The notes: generated from the letters alone by a model not told the origin. Positions 13,099 to 22,461 are shown, numbered from the stretch's first letter. The stretch is DNA of 46,738 nucleotides from Caldilineaceae bacterium SB0661_bin_32 (GCA_009841235.1 VXMH01000040.1:1-46738), one strand, 5' to 3'. Numbers and translations are program-made.

Positions 13099-14352
13099 AT
13101 GACAGACGCAAAGAGCGTTTCGGCCGAACTCGTCACTTCCGGAACAGAGATACTGCTCGGTGACATTGTTGACACTAACGCCGCCTGGATTGCCCAGCAG
13201 CTCAGGGAGATTGGCGTCAACCTTTACTACAAGACCACCGTGGGCGACAACGAGCCGCGCCTGCGCGGCGTGTTGGAGCTGGCCCTGGGCCGCAGTGACG
13301 TTGTCCTGGTGACCGGCGGACTGGGTCCGACAGCCGACGACATCACGCGCGACGCCATTGCCAACGCCACCGGCTGTCCTCTCGAACGCCATCCCGACAT
13401 TGAGGAAAATCTGAGGGAGCGCTTCGCCCGCTGGGGCTACCGGCGCATGAGCGAAAACAATCTGCGCCAGGCCCAGATTCCGGCAGCGGCGACCGTTCTG
13501 GAGAACCCGGTTGGTACGGCGCCGGGATTCATCACCTTTGATCGACGTCACGGGCGCGGCGGCAGGGTCATCGCCATGCCGGGCGTTCCCCGTGAAATGA
13601 AGCGAATGATGACCGACCTCGTTCTGCCTTTCCTGCAAGACCTGACAGGAGGCGTCGGTGTCATTCGCCGCAGAATCTTGCGAACTGTCGGCATAGGAGA
13701 AAGCAGCCTCGACGCGGAGCTTGCCGACCTGATGGACAGTACCAACCCGACCATGGGACTGGCCGCGCACCTGGGCCAGGCCGACGTTCGAATTGCCGCG
13801 AGGGCCTCAAGCGCCGAAGAGGCCGAACGGCTTCTCGACCAGATGGAAGAGAGCGTGCGCGCCGTTATCGGCAGCTACATTTACAGCACAACGCCTGAAG
13901 AGACAGTTGAGTCTGTCCTGGCGCGGTTGCTGCAAAAGGCTGACGCCAGCGTCGCGCTGCTGGAAACGGTGTCGGGAGGGGCAATTGCAGACCGGATGAA
14001 GAACGGATTCAACCCCGAAGACCCCGTGCGAATCCTCGAAGCCGATCAGGAGACAGCCTCCCTTCGACAGCTGCTTGACAGACCCCCGGCGAGTGATGTT
14101 GCCCGAGACCTGGCCCTGCATCTGCGTCAAGAGTGCAATGTGTCCCACGGTCTGGCCGTTATCACCAGCGGCCGGCCGGATGAGACCTTCCACTCCAATC
14201 AGGGCGGCGAAACCTGGATAGGCTGCGCCGGACCTGACCGCACCGAAGTGGCCCGCTTTCCATTCGGTGGCGCGGACCGCCTGACAAATGCCTGGGTAGG
14301 CAATCGGGCCATGGACATACTTCGTCGAATCCTGCTTGACCTGGAAGTATAG
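13099..14352 (+). CDS. cinA: CinA-family protein with eroded C-terminal amidase domain
   Basis: 417 aa, the usual CinA length. The N-terminal half (~8-175) is the COG1058/MoCF domain: TSGTEILLGDIVDTNAAWIA, VTGGLGPTADD, NPVGTAPGF and MPGVPREM motifs are all present; in characterised members this domain is an ADP-ribose/NAD pyrophosphatase. The C-terminal half should be nicotinamide-nucleotide amidase (PncC), but its key motifs are altered. ESCTGG is ETVSGG, so the catalytic Ser position is Thr; the PGSS segment is missing; and VTGIAGPGGG is replaced by VITSGRPDETF. Deamidation of NMN is therefore doubtful, while the overall fold seems kept. The ATG at 13099 has only a weak Shine-Dalgarno. Followed after 38 bp by the LCP gene. 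Confidence 0.93.
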   Translation: MTDAKSVSAELVTSGTEILLGDIVDTNAAWIAQQLREIGVNLYYKTTVGDNEPRLRGVLELALGRSDVVLVTGGLGPTADDITRDAIANATGCPLERHPDIEENLRERFARWGYRRMSENNLRQAQIPAAATVLENPVGTAPGFITFDRRHGRGGRVIAMPGVPREMKRMMTDLVLPFLQDLTGGVGVIRRRILRTVGIGESSLDAELADLMDSTNPTMGLAAHLGQADVRIAARASSAEEAERLLDQMEESVRAVIGSYIYSTTPEETVESVLARLLQKADASVALLETVSGGAIADRMKNGFNPEDPVRILEADQETASLRQLLDRPPASDVARDLALHLRQECNVSHGLAVITSGRPDETFHSNQGGETWIGCAGPDRTEVARFPFGGADRLTNAWVGNRAMDILRRILLDLEV

Positions 14353-14390
14353 AAAAATGGCTTAACCTGAAAAGAGGGAAGAGACAGGGT

Positions 14391-15650
14391 ATGAGCCTGC
14401 GGCGTAACCTTCCAACACCCCTGAGACAGACGCGAAATACAGTCCGAAGGGGTTTGCCCGCGTTTGTGCGGCCTTACCTGCTGCTAATCCTTGGCAGTGC
14501 AATCCTGCTCAGCTTTTTCATTGTAAACAACGAAGGCGACCCGGCAGAGGCCGGTCAGGTTGAGACGCCCCCTTCGCGTGAAGCTCTGGCGGACAGGCCT
14601 CCTGCCGGCAGCGGCTCTCCCGAGCAGGGCGGTTCTGCTTCCGTTCCGCAAGAACAGGGGCAACAGGTATCCGCACCGGATACGCCAACGACGACGCCAA
14701 CCGCGACCGCTGTCCCAACCGCAACGCCTACTGCCACCCCAACTCCGCAACCGACCCCGGTGGTAACCGATCTGGACAGAACCACCAACGTCCTGATCCT
14801 GGGCAGCGATCAACGGCCGCATCAGCCCAACTGGCGGACAGATGTCATAATTCTGCTGATGATGAACCCCGACCTCGGCGAGGCAGCCATCGTCTCATTC
14901 CCGCGCGACATGTACATCGACCGTATTCCCGGGCATCTCCCCAACCGGATCAATGTGATCGACTATCTGGGAGAGATGGACGCGCCGGGCGGCGGAGGCC
15001 CCAGGTTGTTGATTAAGATCCTGGAAGAGCGCCTGGGAATTACGATCGACAACTACATCAGGTTCAGCTTTGAAGGCTTTGTGGACCTCATCGATGCCCT
15101 GGACGGACTCAAGATACACGTAGACTGCTACCTTTATGAGATCTATCCGGAAGAGGGCATCTATCTGAACCTGCCGCCGGGCGAGCATATTCTGACCGGT
15201 GAACAAGCTCTCAGCTATGTGCGCAGCCGCCGGTCCGGCGGTGGGGACCTGGAGCGCGCCCGGCGGCAACAGCGGGTCGTGTGGGCGTTAAGGAAGCAAC
15301 TCGCAGAGCAGAATCTGCTGCCCAAGGCCCTGGACCTGTATGACGCCCTGCGCTACTCGGTTTACACGGATGTGAGCAAATGGGACACGTTGAAATACGC
15401 CCGGTTTGGTCTGTCCCTGGGGGAGGCGGATGTCAAGGGGTTGGTGCTGAGACCACCTGACGCGATGAGGGCCGGCTGGCGGCAGGACATGTCCGTCTTC
15501 ATCGTGAACTGGGATTACATCGCCGAGGAGCTCAAGCGCATATTTGACAGACCCCCATTGATAGATACAAACACATCCTTCAGCCCGGAAATCCCGCAGC
15601 CGAACGACGGGGGAGGGTCCGCCCCGGTTTCGCGGGCGGAGTGCCCGTAA
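14391..15650 (+). CDS. LytR-CpsA-Psr (LCP) family protein
   Basis: 419 aa. A short basic cytoplasmic head is followed by one membrane helix (~27-45, LLLILGSAILLSFFIV), a Ser/Pro/Thr-rich spacer (~60-122 with a TPTATPTPQPTP core) and an extracellular LCP domain (~125-320). Conserved LCP residues are visible: GSDQRP, TDVIILL, SFPRDMYID, NRINVIDY and YVRSRRSGGGDLERARRQQ. LCP enzymes transfer undecaprenyl-linked glycopolymers to peptidoglycan or proteins and bind polyprenyl phosphate through these arginines and aspartates. An AGAGGGAAGAG purine tract precedes the ATG. Last gene of the rightward run; the C-terminal ~95 residues beyond the LCP core are unassigned. Confidence 0.93.
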   Translation: MSLRRNLPTPLRQTRNTVRRGLPAFVRPYLLLILGSAILLSFFIVNNEGDPAEAGQVETPPSREALADRPPAGSGSPEQGGSASVPQEQGQQVSAPDTPTTTPTATAVPTATPTATPTPQPTPVVTDLDRTTNVLILGSDQRPHQPNWRTDVIILLMMNPDLGEAAIVSFPRDMYIDRIPGHLPNRINVIDYLGEMDAPGGGGPRLLIKILEERLGITIDNYIRFSFEGFVDLIDALDGLKIHVDCYLYEIYPEEGIYLNLPPGEHILTGEQALSYVRSRRSGGGDLERARRQQRVVWALRKQLAEQNLLPKALDLYDALRYSVYTDVSKWDTLKYARFGLSLGEADVKGLVLRPPDAMRAGWRQDMSVFIVNWDYIAEELKRIFDRPPLIDTNTSFSPEIPQPNDGGGSAPVSRAECP

Positions 15651-15707
15651 TCAGCAGTGAAGGAGAGGAAGGCGGCGCGCGCCACACTGCCCGGGTCTTC
15701 CCCGGTG

Positions 15708-15721
15708 AGCCCTTCCGGGCT
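15708..15721. terminator. small hairpin between convergent genes
   Basis: AGCCC-TTCC-GGGCT is a perfect 5-bp stem with a four-base loop in the 76-bp gap between the converging LCP and methyltransferase genes. There is no U-tract on either side, so its role as a bidirectional terminator is only a guess from position. Confidence 0.25.
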
Positions 15722-15726
15722 GGAAT

Positions 15727-16362
15727 TCATGAATCTCTTCGTAGAAGAAACCAGCGCGAAGGTCTCGAGGCCGCGCCGGACGAAACGCCCGCTTCTTCCG
15801 ATACAATTTCCAGTTTGCCGTCGAAAAGAGCGGCCGCCTCGCCCTCGTACATTCCTCTGGTGCCGGGACCGTCGGAGTCATTCCTGTCAAACACGTAGAG
15901 ATGGAAGTAGCCACCACTTTTCAACCCGCGATGGACTCCTTCGGCGTACGCGGGGCGCAGATGGTCGGGAAGGCTGTGAAGACAGCCAATGTCCAGGGCG
16001 TACACCGCGCCCAGCCTGTCTACCGGCAGCCTGCTGACGTCCGCCTGCACGAATACCGCCTCGCCCCCCGGCCCGTGTCGATCCTGGCGGCCGCTGGCTT
16101 TCAGCCTTTGCTGTGCCAGGCGCAGCGCCTGCCCGGAGAGATCGAACCCGATTGCGCACAGGCCTTGCCTCGCCAGAAAGAGTGTATTCAACCCTGTGCC
16201 GCACCCGATATCGAGGGCAAGAGCGCCCGCCGCGGGCGCAGGCCGCTCCTCCCAGAAGGCTTGAACCTCCGGCGGGGTGATGCCGGTATCCCAAGGCGTC
16301 TGTCCACTGCGGTAGCGCTCGTCCCAGTGGGCTCGCAGATCCTGCTGATTCTCAGTGCTCAT
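15727..16362 (-). CDS. class I SAM-dependent methyltransferase, TPMT/TehB-like
   Basis: 211 aa. The N-terminal WDERYRSGQTPWDTGITPPEV segment is typical of the thiopurine-methyltransferase/TehB-like group. Motif I is LDIGCGTGLNTLFLARQG (~50-67), the acidic ribose-binding residue lies in IGFDLSG, and DIGCLHSLP is at motif IV. These enzymes methylate small molecules (thiols, metalloids, lipids); the substrate here is unknown. The start ATG overlaps the stop of the upstream hydrolase gene (ATGA), so the two are translationally coupled. Confidence 0.9.
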   Translation of the reverse strand: MSTENQQDLRAHWDERYRSGQTPWDTGITPPEVQAFWEERPAPAAGALALDIGCGTGLNTLFLARQGLCAIGFDLSGQALRLAQQRLKASGRQDRHGPGGEAVFVQADVSRLPVDRLGAVYALDIGCLHSLPDHLRPAYAEGVHRGLKSGGYFHLYVFDRNDSDGPGTRGMYEGEAAALFDGKLEIVSEEAGVSSGAASRPSRWFLLRRDS

Positions 16363-17225
16363 GGATCGGCCCCGTCAGTCGCGTTTTCTTGTGCGTAGTC
16401 CCGCGCCTCCTCGAAGCTATCGAACTCCTCAGTGATGAACTCGATTATCTTTTCGGCCAGGACGACGGGTGACTCAATCATGGGGCTGTGGCCGATTCCT
16501 CTCAGGATCTCAAGGTTGGCCGCGCCGGGAATGGCGAGAAGGGAACGGGTGGCGGCATCTCTTTCGACGACTATGTCCTCCGTTCCCAGAATCAGGAGTG
16601 TGGGCAAAGTCAGCCTGTGCGCCTCCTCCTGACGATTCCAGCGCCCCAGCGCCTCGGCCACTGCCGTAAAGGCTGCGGGCGCCATTGCGGCGGCGTCGTC
16701 TACCAACAGCTCGAAAAAGGTGTCGAACTCCTGTTCAGTCATGGTAGGAGGGGGCGCGGCGGGAAGGAGAGCGGACAGGGCCTGACTCAGGAGAGAGCGA
16801 TCGGCGCGCATTTGGGAAAGTAGCTGCAGCCCTTGCAGCGGCGTGAAGGCCCCTTCAATCGGCACGCTGTCAACAAGAATCAGGCTGTGCAACTGCTGGC
16901 CGTGGCGCAGGGCGTATTCGATGGCGATGGCTCCCCCGCTGCCGTGACCTGCAAGGTCAAAGTCCGACAGAGAGAGGGCCTGGACCAGCTCGGCGATATC
17001 TTCAGCCTGCTCCTCGATCTCATATCCGCCCTGTGAATGTGTGCTCTGTCCGCAGCCTCTGAGATCAGGCGCTATCGCCCGTATGGAATCCGGGAGGATG
17101 GCGAAAAATGGTTCCCACCAGCGGCTGGTTGCATGTGAGCCGTGGAGCAGGAGGAGAGGGACGCCGTCGGCGCTTCCGGACGTGCGGATTCTGAAAGTCA
17201 GGCGTTCAGTCTGAACGGTGTTCAA
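16359..17225 (-). CDS. alpha/beta-hydrolase fold protein lacking the nucleophile serine
   Basis: About 288 aa of alpha/beta-hydrolase fold: oxyanion region LLLLHGSHATSRWW, DLRGCGQS, nucleophile elbow LAGHGSGGA, acid residue in LGTEDIVV and catalytic His in GIGHSPMIE. In the elbow the GHSxGG serine is replaced by glycine (Gly95); the Ser one place later (Ser96) is out of register. Acid and His are kept. It may be non-hydrolytic or use the shifted Ser. Start: no in-frame ATG. TTG 17223-17225 has AAAGG 6 nt upstream and gives MNTVQTERLTFRI, a normal family N-terminus; TTG 17265-17267 would add 14 residues. Coupled to the methyltransferase by an ATGA overlap and preceded closely by the small beta-repeat gene, suggesting a three-gene unit. 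Confidence 0.88.
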   Translation of the reverse strand: MNTVQTERLTFRIRTSGSADGVPLLLLHGSHATSRWWEPFFAILPDSIRAIAPDLRGCGQSTHSQGGYEIEEQAEDIAELVQALSLSDFDLAGHGSGGAIAIEYALRHGQQLHSLILVDSVPIEGAFTPLQGLQLLSQMRADRSLLSQALSALLPAAPPPTMTEQEFDTFFELLVDDAAAMAPAAFTAVAEALGRWNRQEEAHRLTLPTLLILGTEDIVVERDAATRSLLAIPGAANLEILRGIGHSPMIESPVVLAEKIIEFITEEFDSFEEARDYAQENATDGADP

Positions 17226-17282
17226 GCGCAACCTTTCGCGTAGCCAATCAAAACATCTACAAATCAAATAAAACCAAAAAAC

Positions 17283-17711
17283 TCAATCTCGCCTCTCCAT
17301 CTCTCTACTCGCTTCATCTTCATCGGGCACGAATATCAGAAGCAAAGCGGCAGCAGCCGTCAGCAGCTGTGGACCCTCAACGCGACCTACCTCCTCTTCC
17401 GCAAAAATGAGCCCGCCTCTGACTACCGTACCATCCGATTCAAGCCATCCCAGGCTTCCTCCTTCGAAAAGGCCATGACTGTGGATGACGCCATCGGTCG
17501 TGATTCGACCCAACTCCTTTTCATCGAATCGCGTGGCGCGGAAAATCCGCCAACCGCCGTTATCGCGTTCATAGCGCCCTATGCTGACGCCCGTTCCCCA
17601 GCGCAGGCGGAAGATCTCTTCGCCGCACACATATCCGACGGCCTCCTCGCCGCTGCTGCGGTTACGATAGATCGTCGTGCGTTCCGATTCGGATGTCTGA
17701 AGGGAGTCCAT
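17283..17711 (-). CDS. small beta-repeat protein, unknown function
   Basis: 142 aa, no signal peptide. The middle (~20-115) is built of short beta-hairpin units with a recurring G-(R/W/Y)-(aliphatic)-x-x-D-G pattern: GYVCGEE, GRYERDNGG, GRITTDGV, GWLESDGTV, GRVEG. This resembles the '4-fold/5-fold beta-flower' small proteins, a tentative likeness only. A hydrophobic stretch near the end (LLTAAAALLLIFV, ~117-129) followed by acidic residues could be a buried strand/helix or a weak membrane anchor. It is upstream of the hydrolase gene in the same direction. Confidence 0.75.
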   Translation of the reverse strand: MDSLQTSESERTTIYRNRSSGEEAVGYVCGEEIFRLRWGTGVSIGRYERDNGGWRIFRATRFDEKELGRITTDGVIHSHGLFEGGSLGWLESDGTVVRGGLIFAEEEVGRVEGPQLLTAAAALLLIFVPDEDEASREMERRD

Positions 17712-17800
17712 GCGCAGATTCTATCACCTCGACCGCACGATCACAATGAATTGCACACTGCCGAATTGAACCTGAGTGAGAAATGAAAAATGCCGGTCCG

Positions 17801-19381
17801 CTACCGGCCGAAAAGGCGAGGCTTGCGGCTCAGGTCATGGAGGAGAACAGTGGCTGCGTTTCTGCCGGCCGCGCCCATGATGCCCCCACCCGGATGCATA
17901 CTGGCTCCCGTCAGATAAAGACCCTTTGCCGGTCCTCGATAGTCGCTCATGCGCAGCGACGGTCTCAACGTGAACATCTGGTTGACAGACATTTCGAGAT
18001 GCATGACGTTCCCCCGCAGCAGCCCCAACTCCCTTTCCAGCCATAGTGGGGTCTGCACAAGCCTGCCGACGACGGCAGAAGTCACGTTGGGCGCGTAGTC
18101 CGCCAGTTTGGCCAGCATCCGGTCCGCCACCCTGTCGCCGATGTCATCCCAGCTCTCGCCTGCGGCCAGTTCATACGGGAAGTACTGTCCCCACAGAAAG
18201 AGAACGTGTTTACCCGGCGGCGCGAGCGACGGGTCGACGGCGGAAAATGTCATGGCGATGAGCGCCGGGTCCGCGGAGGGTCGACCGGAAAGATAGTCTC
18301 GGTAGGCGCGTTCCAGATAGTCCAGGTCCGGACAGATAAACTGCAGGGCCCTGTGTTCCGGACGGGGCGTCTCGTTTTCCAGCCCTTCGGCGCCGCCATA
18401 GTCGGGCAACGCACGCATCGCAAACCGCACCATCATGCCGAACCCGTTTCCGACCCTTGATCTCTTCGCCGATGCCACACGCGACGATGGGACCTGGTCA
18501 CCCAGAATCTTGAGCGTCGTGTGGATATGGGCGCCTGAAACGACGGCGCGGCCGGCAGTGCAGATCTCGCCGCTTTCCGTCCGCACCCCAATTGCCCTTC
18601 CATTTTCCACGATTATCCTGTCGACTGACGCGTCGGTAGCAATCGTACCGCCATGCGACCTGATCATGCGCGCCAGCGCCTGCGTCAGCATGCCCGAACC
18701 GCCCCTCGGCCTCTTGACGCCGGAATGGTGATACATAGGGTGCCAGAGGGCGAAGGGGGCGCTGACCCGCTCATGCGGCGGAGGGCCCGACTGCGCCGCC
18801 ATCCAGCCGATGACGGCTTGAACATGGGGTGAGACGAAGGATTGGCGGAGTAGCTGACCGTAACTGCCGAGAATTGCCGGCAGTCGGCGCCGAAGGTCCG
18901 TGTGCGCCTTGCTTTGGAATACCAGCGTTTTGGCAACATTGAGGGGCGTTGGCGCCAGCAGAAATGACTCCACCATGGCCTCGGCCATCGGCATCCAGTC
19001 GTTGACGAAGCGATGGTAGTTATCGGCGTCTTCGAAAGAGACGCTGGCAATGCTGTCGCAGGTACGATCGACGTCCTTCCAGACGAATAACCGTTTTCCA
19101 TCAGGAAAGGGGGCGAAAAAGAGGGGATCCAGGTCAACATAGTCGAGGCCGAACCGTTCCAGGGACAGATCTTGAACTATCGGCGTGTGGTTTATCAGGA
19201 TGTGTGCGCTGCCTCCCAGATCAAAACGATACCCGGGGATGATCTCTTGCGTGGCGACCGCGCCTCCGACAACGGGACGGCGCTCAAACATCCCGACCCG
19301 GTAGCCTGCCTGCGCCAAGTATCCGGCGCAGACAAGCGAATTGTGGCCGGTTCCTACGAAGATTACGTCGAAGTCCGGCAT
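17801..19381 (-). CDS. PYROXD2-like FAD-dependent oxidoreductase (phytoene desaturase superfamily)
   Basis: 526 aa, full length for COG1233. The N-terminal dinucleotide-binding motif [18 protein letters not shown] (~9-26) is followed by an acidic residue (FERR) and [19 protein letters not shown]-terminal FAD-closing motif [24 protein letters not shown] lies at ~490-513. The GHN signature at the Rossmann loop and '[15 protein letters not shown]' favour the PYROXD2-like branch over true carotenoid desaturases. The substrate is not known; no carotenoid genes are nearby. It begins 2 bp after menA ends, so the two are almost certainly co-transcribed, suggesting a lipid or quinone-related role (inference). 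Confidence 0.9.
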   Translation of the reverse strand: MPDFDVIFVGTGHNSLVCAGYLAQAGYRVGMFERRPVVGGAVATQEIIPGYRFDLGGSAHILINHTPIVQDLSLERFGLDYVDLDPLFFAPFPDGKRLFVWKDVDRTCDSIASVSFEDADNYHRFVNDWMPMAEAMVESFLLAPTPLNVAKTLVFQSKAHTDLRRRLPAILGSYGQLLRQSFVSPHVQAVIGWMAAQSGPPPHERVSAPFALWHPMYHHSGVKRPRGGSGMLTQALARMIRSHGGTIATDASVDRIIVENGRAIGVRTESGEICTAGRAVVSGAHIHTTLKILGDQVPSSRVASAKRSRVGNGFGMMVRFAMRALPDYGGAEGLENETPRPEHRALQFICPDLDYLERAYRDYLSGRPSADPALIAMTFSAVDPSLAPPGKHVLFLWGQYFPYELAAGESWDDIGDRVADRMLAKLADYAPNVTSAVVGRLVQTPLWLERELGLLRGNVMHLEMSVNQMFTLRPSLRMSDYRGPAKGLYLTGASMHPGGGIMGAAGRNAATVLLHDLSRKPRLFGR

Positions 19382-19383
19382 CT

Positions 19384-20340
19384 TCAGAGGAGTATTCCGA
19401 TCGAAAGCAGGAGGCTGAACTGCAGAGAGAGTTGCGCGGTCGCCGCCAGCACGGAATTGAGCTCCTTCCCCTTGGCAGAATAGACGGAAGAGGCCCTCCG
19501 GACGGCGAGCGGCAAGCTGAGGAGAGGCAACAGAACTGCAGGGCCCAACTCGTATCCCAGCCAGAGGAGGAGCGTGGCGGAATAGGCCAGGATGAGCAAT
19601 ACAAGATACTGGCGCCGCGTATTTTCGTGACCGATAAGTACTGCCAGCGTGCGCTTGCCGGCCTTGGCATCGGTCTCGATGTCGCGCAGGTTGTTGACGA
19701 CGAGGATAGCGGTGATCAGAAAGCCGACGGGGGCAGCGGCAACGAGAATTACCGGGGAAACTGTTCCGGCCTGCACATAGTAAGTGCCAGAGACGGCAGT
19801 GAGTCCGAAAAAGATGAAGACGAACAGGTCTCCCAGCCCGCGATAGCCGAAGGGAAGTGGGCCTCCCGTGTATAGCAGGGCGGCCAAAATGGACGCCGCG
19901 CCTACGGCCAGTATGGGCCAGCCGCCAACCAGAATCAGATAGAAACCGTCCAAAACCGCCAGACTGATCACAGCGGCCATGCCGAGGCGCAGCTCCCGTG
20001 CAGAAAGGAGACCGGCCGCCATGACGCGCGTGGGGCCCACGCGTTCCCGCGTATCTACGCCTTTGGCAAAATCAAAGTAGTCGTTGGCGAAATTAGAAAG
20101 AATCTGCAGCAGGAGGGCGCCGACCGCAGCGGCCAGCGCCGGCGCAAGGGAGAACCGCCCGTCAGCCCAGGCGAGGGAGGTCCCGACCAGCACCGGCGCG
20201 ATCGCAGCCGGCAGCGTCTTGGGGCGGGAAGCCAGCAGCCAGATCTGCCATTTGTGAAGTGTAGTCTCAGGTCTGAGAGACCTCTTGTGGCAGTCGGTGG
20301 TATCTTCGGCAGCTGATGGATCCGGCTGAAGGTTGCTCAT
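19384..20340 (-). CDS. menA: 1,4-dihydroxy-2-naphthoate polyprenyltransferase MenA
   Basis: UbiA-superfamily integral membrane prenyltransferase, 318 aa, about eight or nine membrane helices. The first Asp-rich motif NFANDYFDFAKGVDT (with RVGPTRVMAAG after it) and the second NNLRDIETDAKAGKRTLAV bind Mg-prenyl diphosphate. Sequence around both motifs is of the MenA rather than UbiA/COQ2 type. It attaches the polyprenyl tail to DHNA, so the organism makes menaquinone. A ~30-residue hydrophilic N-terminal extension precedes the first helix. No other men genes are in the window. Confidence 0.95.
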   Translation of the reverse strand: MSNLQPDPSAAEDTTDCHKRSLRPETTLHKWQIWLLASRPKTLPAAIAPVLVGTSLAWADGRFSLAPALAAAVGALLLQILSNFANDYFDFAKGVDTRERVGPTRVMAAGLLSARELRLGMAAVISLAVLDGFYLILVGGWPILAVGAASILAALLYTGGPLPFGYRGLGDLFVFIFFGLTAVSGTYYVQAGTVSPVILVAAAPVGFLITAILVVNNLRDIETDAKAGKRTLAVLIGHENTRRQYLVLLILAYSATLLLWLGYELGPAVLLPLLSLPLAVRRASSVYSAKGKELNSVLAATAQLSLQFSLLLSIGILL

Positions 20341-20374
20341 GTTAGGGGCGGAAATTGGAAGGCGCCCGGCCCCA

Positions 20375-21445
20375 TTACGCGTGTCGTATACGCTTGACCA
20401 TGCGCGCAGTCCTCAGTCCGAGCCAGAACAGACCTGCCAGGGCAAACATGGATCCATACTCGATAAGAGGAATGCGCACGACCTCGTTGAGCCTGTCCCA
20501 GCCCAGGTTGCCGTACACGAAGAGGGCAGAGCCGACGAATACACCCAGTATGAGCAGGCGGACCGGCAAAGACAGACCTAAGCCATACATCTGCGTAACG
20601 ACGAGGATACCCGCGAACCCAAAAAGGAACATCGGCCAGAGGCCGTTCCCCTGCATGACAGCGACGAGAGTCCCATGGACCAGAACGGTCAGCTCAAGGG
20701 TGAATGTCCACCATCGATTCGTGTGGACGCGCGTATAGAAGAGGCTGCCTTGCAGCAACAGCAGGAACATGTAAAAGAAACCGATCAAATGACCGGAAGT
20801 GGATACCATCGGATGAAACCAGAAGGTGTAGATGATCGCCCAGGCGAAAAAGTACCCGTGGTAGGTGCGGGCAAAACGGACGACCTCTTTGGAGAAAGGA
20901 ACCGGCCTGCCGAAGAACTGACCCCGCCGGTTGTTTTCCATCAACAGGACCCAAACGAGCAAGACGATGACGGCGCCCTGGCTGCTGGCGACCGATGTGT
21001 CCTGGGCGAGCCCGTCATACCAAACGTGCGTCTGAATCAGGTGGAGGAAAATGAAGAAGGCGTTGGCGGCCAGTGCCCAGACATTGACCTTATGCAGCCC
21101 ATTCGTATAGCGAGGTTTGCGCACGAACTGAGCATAGTAGAGAATCGCCCAGATGGCCAGTTGGTGGGCAAGGTAGAATCCCCATGAGGTCGCACGCGTC
21201 CAGAATGTCGGGGAAGGCAGCTTCCAGTAGTACCAGGCGTAGCCGGTGTCCGGCAATAGCTCAATGCCAGCCAGGCGATAGTCCAGCGCCCAGATCAGAA
21301 GAGTGAATAGTGCACTGAAGGCAACGCCGGCCCAGAGAGCGAATGAGGAGGAGGGACCGGAAGAACTCACGGCTCTTGAACTCTTCGCCCCGTTCTTCTG
21401 CAGACCTTGTACCTGTCCCCGCGCCTCAGCCTTTTGGTTTAGCAT
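20375..21445 (-). CDS. polytopic membrane protein, unknown function
   Basis: 356 aa, with roughly ten predicted membrane helices between residues ~38 and 350, after a ~35-residue polar N-terminus. Several helices carry His, Trp and Tyr inside or at their ends (HLIQTHVWYDG, YHGYFFAWAIIYTFWFHP, HLIGFFYMF, TRVHTNRWWTF), which would suit haem or quinone contacts or a fatty-acyl/desaturase-like site. No family recognised. An AGGTGA Shine-Dalgarno stands 6 nt before the ATG. It is 34 bp upstream of menA in the same direction, so a link to quinone or membrane redox chemistry is plausible but unproven. Confidence 0.82.
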   Translation of the reverse strand: MLNQKAEARGQVQGLQKNGAKSSRAVSSSGPSSSFALWAGVAFSALFTLLIWALDYRLAGIELLPDTGYAWYYWKLPSPTFWTRATSWGFYLAHQLAIWAILYYAQFVRKPRYTNGLHKVNVWALAANAFFIFLHLIQTHVWYDGLAQDTSVASSQGAVIVLLVWVLLMENNRRGQFFGRPVPFSKEVVRFARTYHGYFFAWAIIYTFWFHPMVSTSGHLIGFFYMFLLLLQGSLFYTRVHTNRWWTFTLELTVLVHGTLVAVMQGNGLWPMFLFGFAGILVVTQMYGLGLSLPVRLLILGVFVGSALFVYGNLGWDRLNEVVRIPLIEYGSMFALAGLFWLGLRTARMVKRIRHA

Positions 21446-21547
21446 GCAAAGTCACCTGAAAGAATAGCTCAAAAGGAGGCCTATACCCTTCGAACGTTCG
21501 CACAGGCATCCTGACTCTAACTTCGACGCCCTTGTGCACGCCATATT

Positions 21548-22456
21548 TTACAATAAATCGCGCAACGCGGCAACGGGTTCAGGGAAAATGAACTCGTAGC
21601 CAGCCTCCTGCAATCGGGATGGAACAGCCCGCTGCCCATCCAACAGCACTGTTGACATCTCGCCGAAGAGCAACTGCAGTGCAAATGAAGGTGTCGGCAT
21701 CAGGGAAGGCCTTCCCATCACCCGCCCCAGGTCGCGCACGAACTCCCTGTTACGCGGGGGGTTGGGCGCCGCGAGGTTATATGGGCCGGATGCCCGTTCG
21801 TTTTCCAGGAGAAATCGGATCGCGGCCACCTCGTCGGCGATGTGGATCCAGGGAAAGTACTGTTTGCCGCTGCCAAGGGGGCCACCGGCAAACAACCGGA
21901 AGGGCAGCGTCATCCTGGGCAGGGCGCCGCCAAGTGCGCTCAGCACGACACCTGTTCGAATGACGACACGCCGTACACCCAATGACTCAACCGCCTCGGT
22001 CGAAGACTCCCAATCGACACAGACTCGCGCCAGGAAATCTGTCCCGGGCGAAGCCTGCTCGTCCACAGTCCGATCACCGGCCGGTCCGTAGTACCCTACG
22101 GCAGAAGACTGAATCAACACCTTCGGGACCGTGTCGGCATCACGAATTGCGGTCACCAGAGCCTGTCCGGCACTGACACGACTTGCTCTTATCAGCTCTT
22201 TGCGGGAAGACGTCCAGCGTCCGTCAGCAATCCCTGCGCCGGCAAGATTAACGATTGCATCGGCTTGTGAAACGAGATGGCCCCAGCCATCCGCTGTTTC
22301 GCCATCCCACCCTTGAAGTTGCACGCCTGCGGATGCAAAGGGCTGATGGCGTTCCGGAGACCTTGTCAAAACTGTAACGTCACAGCTGCTGCCAGCCAGG
22401 GAATTCGCCAGGGCCGAACCAATCAGACCTGTACCTCCGGCAATTAAGATTCGCAT
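21548..22456 (-). CDS. TIGR01777/YfcH-family NAD(P)-dependent epimerase-like protein
   Basis: 302 aa, short-chain dehydrogenase of the extended type. It has the Rossmann motif [30 protein letters not shown], the active-site region SSAVGYYG (YYG replaces the classic YxxxK), [14 protein letters not shown] and [11 protein letters not shown]-terminal DUF1731-like segment follows (~250-302). The family (YfcH, SDR39U1) is widespread and poorly characterised. Start: ATG 22454-22456 has a perfect AAGGAGG 5 nt upstream (22462-22468); an in-frame ATG seven codons earlier lies upstream of that ribosome-binding site and is unlikely. Confidence 0.93.
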   Translation of the reverse strand: MRILIAGGTGLIGSALANSLAGSSCDVTVLTRSPERHQPFASAGVQLQGWDGETADGWGHLVSQADAIVNLAGAGIADGRWTSSRKELIRASRVSAGQALVTAIRDADTVPKVLIQSSAVGYYGPAGDRTVDEQASPGTDFLARVCVDWESSTEAVESLGVRRVVIRTGVVLSALGGALPRMTLPFRLFAGGPLGSGKQYFPWIHIADEVAAIRFLLENERASGPYNLAAPNPPRNREFVRDLGRVMGRPSLMPTPSFALQLLFGEMSTVLLDGQRAVPSRLQEAGYEFIFPEPVAALRDLL

Positions 22457-22461
22457 CTGAG

